From NCBI GenBank assembly GCA_934667465.1, contig CAKUMG010000066.1:1-13340 (forward strand): 13,340 nucleotides of DNA, written 5' to 3'. Every line of letters starts with the position of its first letter. The first letter of the stretch is position 1. A model generated the notes under the pieces. The model searched no databases, was not told the DNA's origin, and saw nothing but the letters and a program-made list of their open reading frames with translations. The DNA is from an uncultured Actinoplanes sp. GTDB lineage: Bacteria > Actinomycetota > Actinomycetes > Mycobacteriales > Micromonosporaceae. Below are positions 12,576 through 13,340 of this stretch, piece after piece. Position numbers and translations under genes: made by a program.

Positions 12576-13340
12576 ATGGCGTGTGAGCAGTGGCGCGAGA
12601 TGCTGTCCGCCCAGCTGGACGGGGAGGATGACCCGGCCGACCGGGGGCGGGTCGACTCGCACCTGGCCGGGTGTGCCGGGTGCCGGGAGTGGCTCGACCG
12701 TGCCGCGACGGTCAACCGGCTGACCCGGACCGGGTTGGTCGCGGACGTCCCCGACCTGAGCGGCGCGATCATGGCGGCGCTCGGGCAGCCGGCCGCCCCG
12801 TTCGCCGACGACGGCGAAGCACCCGGACGCGGGGTGCGCCCGGACGGGGTGCGCCTGCGCGGGGCGCGCCTGCGTGACCGGCTGCGGGTGCGGAGCCCGC
12901 GGCTGACGGCCGTACTCTATGTCGCCCTGGCCGTGGTCGGCGCGGTCCAGCTCATCCTCGGGCTCGCCCAGGTCGGCGGCGCGGCGAGCAGCCTGCACGT
13001 GCACACCGGGCTGGACGCCTCCCCGGGGCACCTCTGGCACGAGTCGGCGGCGTGGAACGTCGCCGTCGGCGCCGGATATCTCTTCATCGCGTTGTGCCGG
13101 AGCCGGCCGACCGGGCTGGTCCCCATGCTGACGGCCTTCGTGGGGATGCTCCTGCTGCTGTCGGTCAACGATCTCTCGGCCGCGCGCGTCGATGCCACCC
13201 GGCTCGTCAGCCACGGCTTCGTGCTGCTCGGCTATCTGCTGGTCGTGGCGCTCTCGCGGGTGCCCGGCGGCTTCGCCCAGCCGCCCGGTGACCGGGCGAC
13301 GCCGGGGCTTCGCTGGCACCTGGTGGAGGAGGGGGCGCCG
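12576..13340 (+). CDS. zf-HC2 (ZAS-type) multipass membrane protein, partial
   Basis: The frame is open from the ATG at 12576 to the right edge, 255 residues with no stop. The N-terminus is an anti-sigma-type zinc finger: Cys 3, then HLAGCAGC giving His 29, Cys 33 and Cys 36 (HxxxCxxC), within CEQWREMLSAQLDGE, the usual zf-HC2 start. An Arg-rich linker (about 84-108) leads to four hydrophobic segments starting near LTAVLYVALAVVG, SAAWNVAVGAGYLFIAL, MLTAFVGMLLLL and FVLLGYLLVVAL. Between the first two lies a His-rich loop LHVHTGLDASPGHLWHE that could bind metal. ZAS domains bind ECF sigma factors in the cytoplasm. No sigma gene lies next to it inside the window, so the partner may be downstream or elsewhere. 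It is 64 bp from the CGNR gene on the same strand. Confidence 0.85.
   Translation, partial: MACEQWREMLSAQLDGEDDPADRGRVDSHLAGCAGCREWLDRAATVNRLTRTGLVADVPDLSGAIMAALGQPAAPFADDGEAPGRGVRPDGVRLRGARLRDRLRVRSPRLTAVLYVALAVVGAVQLILGLAQVGGAASSLHVHTGLDASPGHLWHESAAWNVAVGAGYLFIALCRSRPTGLVPMLTAFVGMLLLLSVNDLSAARVDATRLVSHGFVLLGYLLVVALSRVPGGFAQPPGDRATPGLRWHLVEEGAP

Noticed and set aside
12423..13319. 298-residue minus-strand frame opposite the zf-HC2 gene
   Set aside because: It is low complexity, rich in Arg, Gln, His and Gly. The plus strand shows the HxxxCxxC finger and membrane segments.

Overview
The window is about 13.3 kb of very high-GC DNA with strongly GC-biased third codon positions, frequent GTG starts and tightly overlapping genes. 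Lsr2, a SigE-family ECF sigma factor, a CGNR zinc-finger protein and an αKG-HExxH peptide-modification enzyme together point to a filamentous actinobacterium, probably Micromonosporales or a relative. The genus assignment is an inference. Genes on the minus strand fill positions 1 to 11765; only the last two genes (11900 to the right edge) are on the plus strand.

Region 1 (1-3431, minus) is the most unusual part. It holds a small peptide gene resembling the FxSxx-COOH (FxsA) RiPP precursors, a 607-residue αKG-HExxH-type peptide β-hydroxylase homologue, and, 190 bp further on, an MTA/SAH-nucleosidase-like protein with a C-terminal extension that runs off the window. The peptide gene has a leader that can fold into two mutually exclusive hairpins. 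No radical SAM partner is visible, and the peptide lacks the FxSxx tail.

Region 2 (3758-7502, minus) is a five-gene metal-uptake operon. In transcription order it encodes a zinc-type lipoprotein (ZnuA-like) with a His/Glu-rich loop, an ATPase, two different permeases, and an ArsR-family regulator overlapping the last permease by ATGA. A palindrome resembling a Zur operator lies just downstream of the likely -10 element. Upstream of the operon are 3.5 copies of a 19-bp tandem repeat, which begin inside the end of a class I methyltransferase gene (7710-8462). That gene has its own promoter-proximal palindrome.

Region 3 (8700-11765, minus) has a translationally coupled SigE-family sigma factor and a single-pass membrane partner. 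Then come lsr2, with a clear promoter and a strong terminator hairpin, a Pro/Gly/Tyr-rich membrane protein and a small protein of unknown function.

Region 4 (11900-13340, plus) has a CGNR-type zinc-finger regulator whose signature reads CGNT, and the start of a zf-HC2 (ZAS-type) multipass membrane protein that may be translated from a leaderless transcript.
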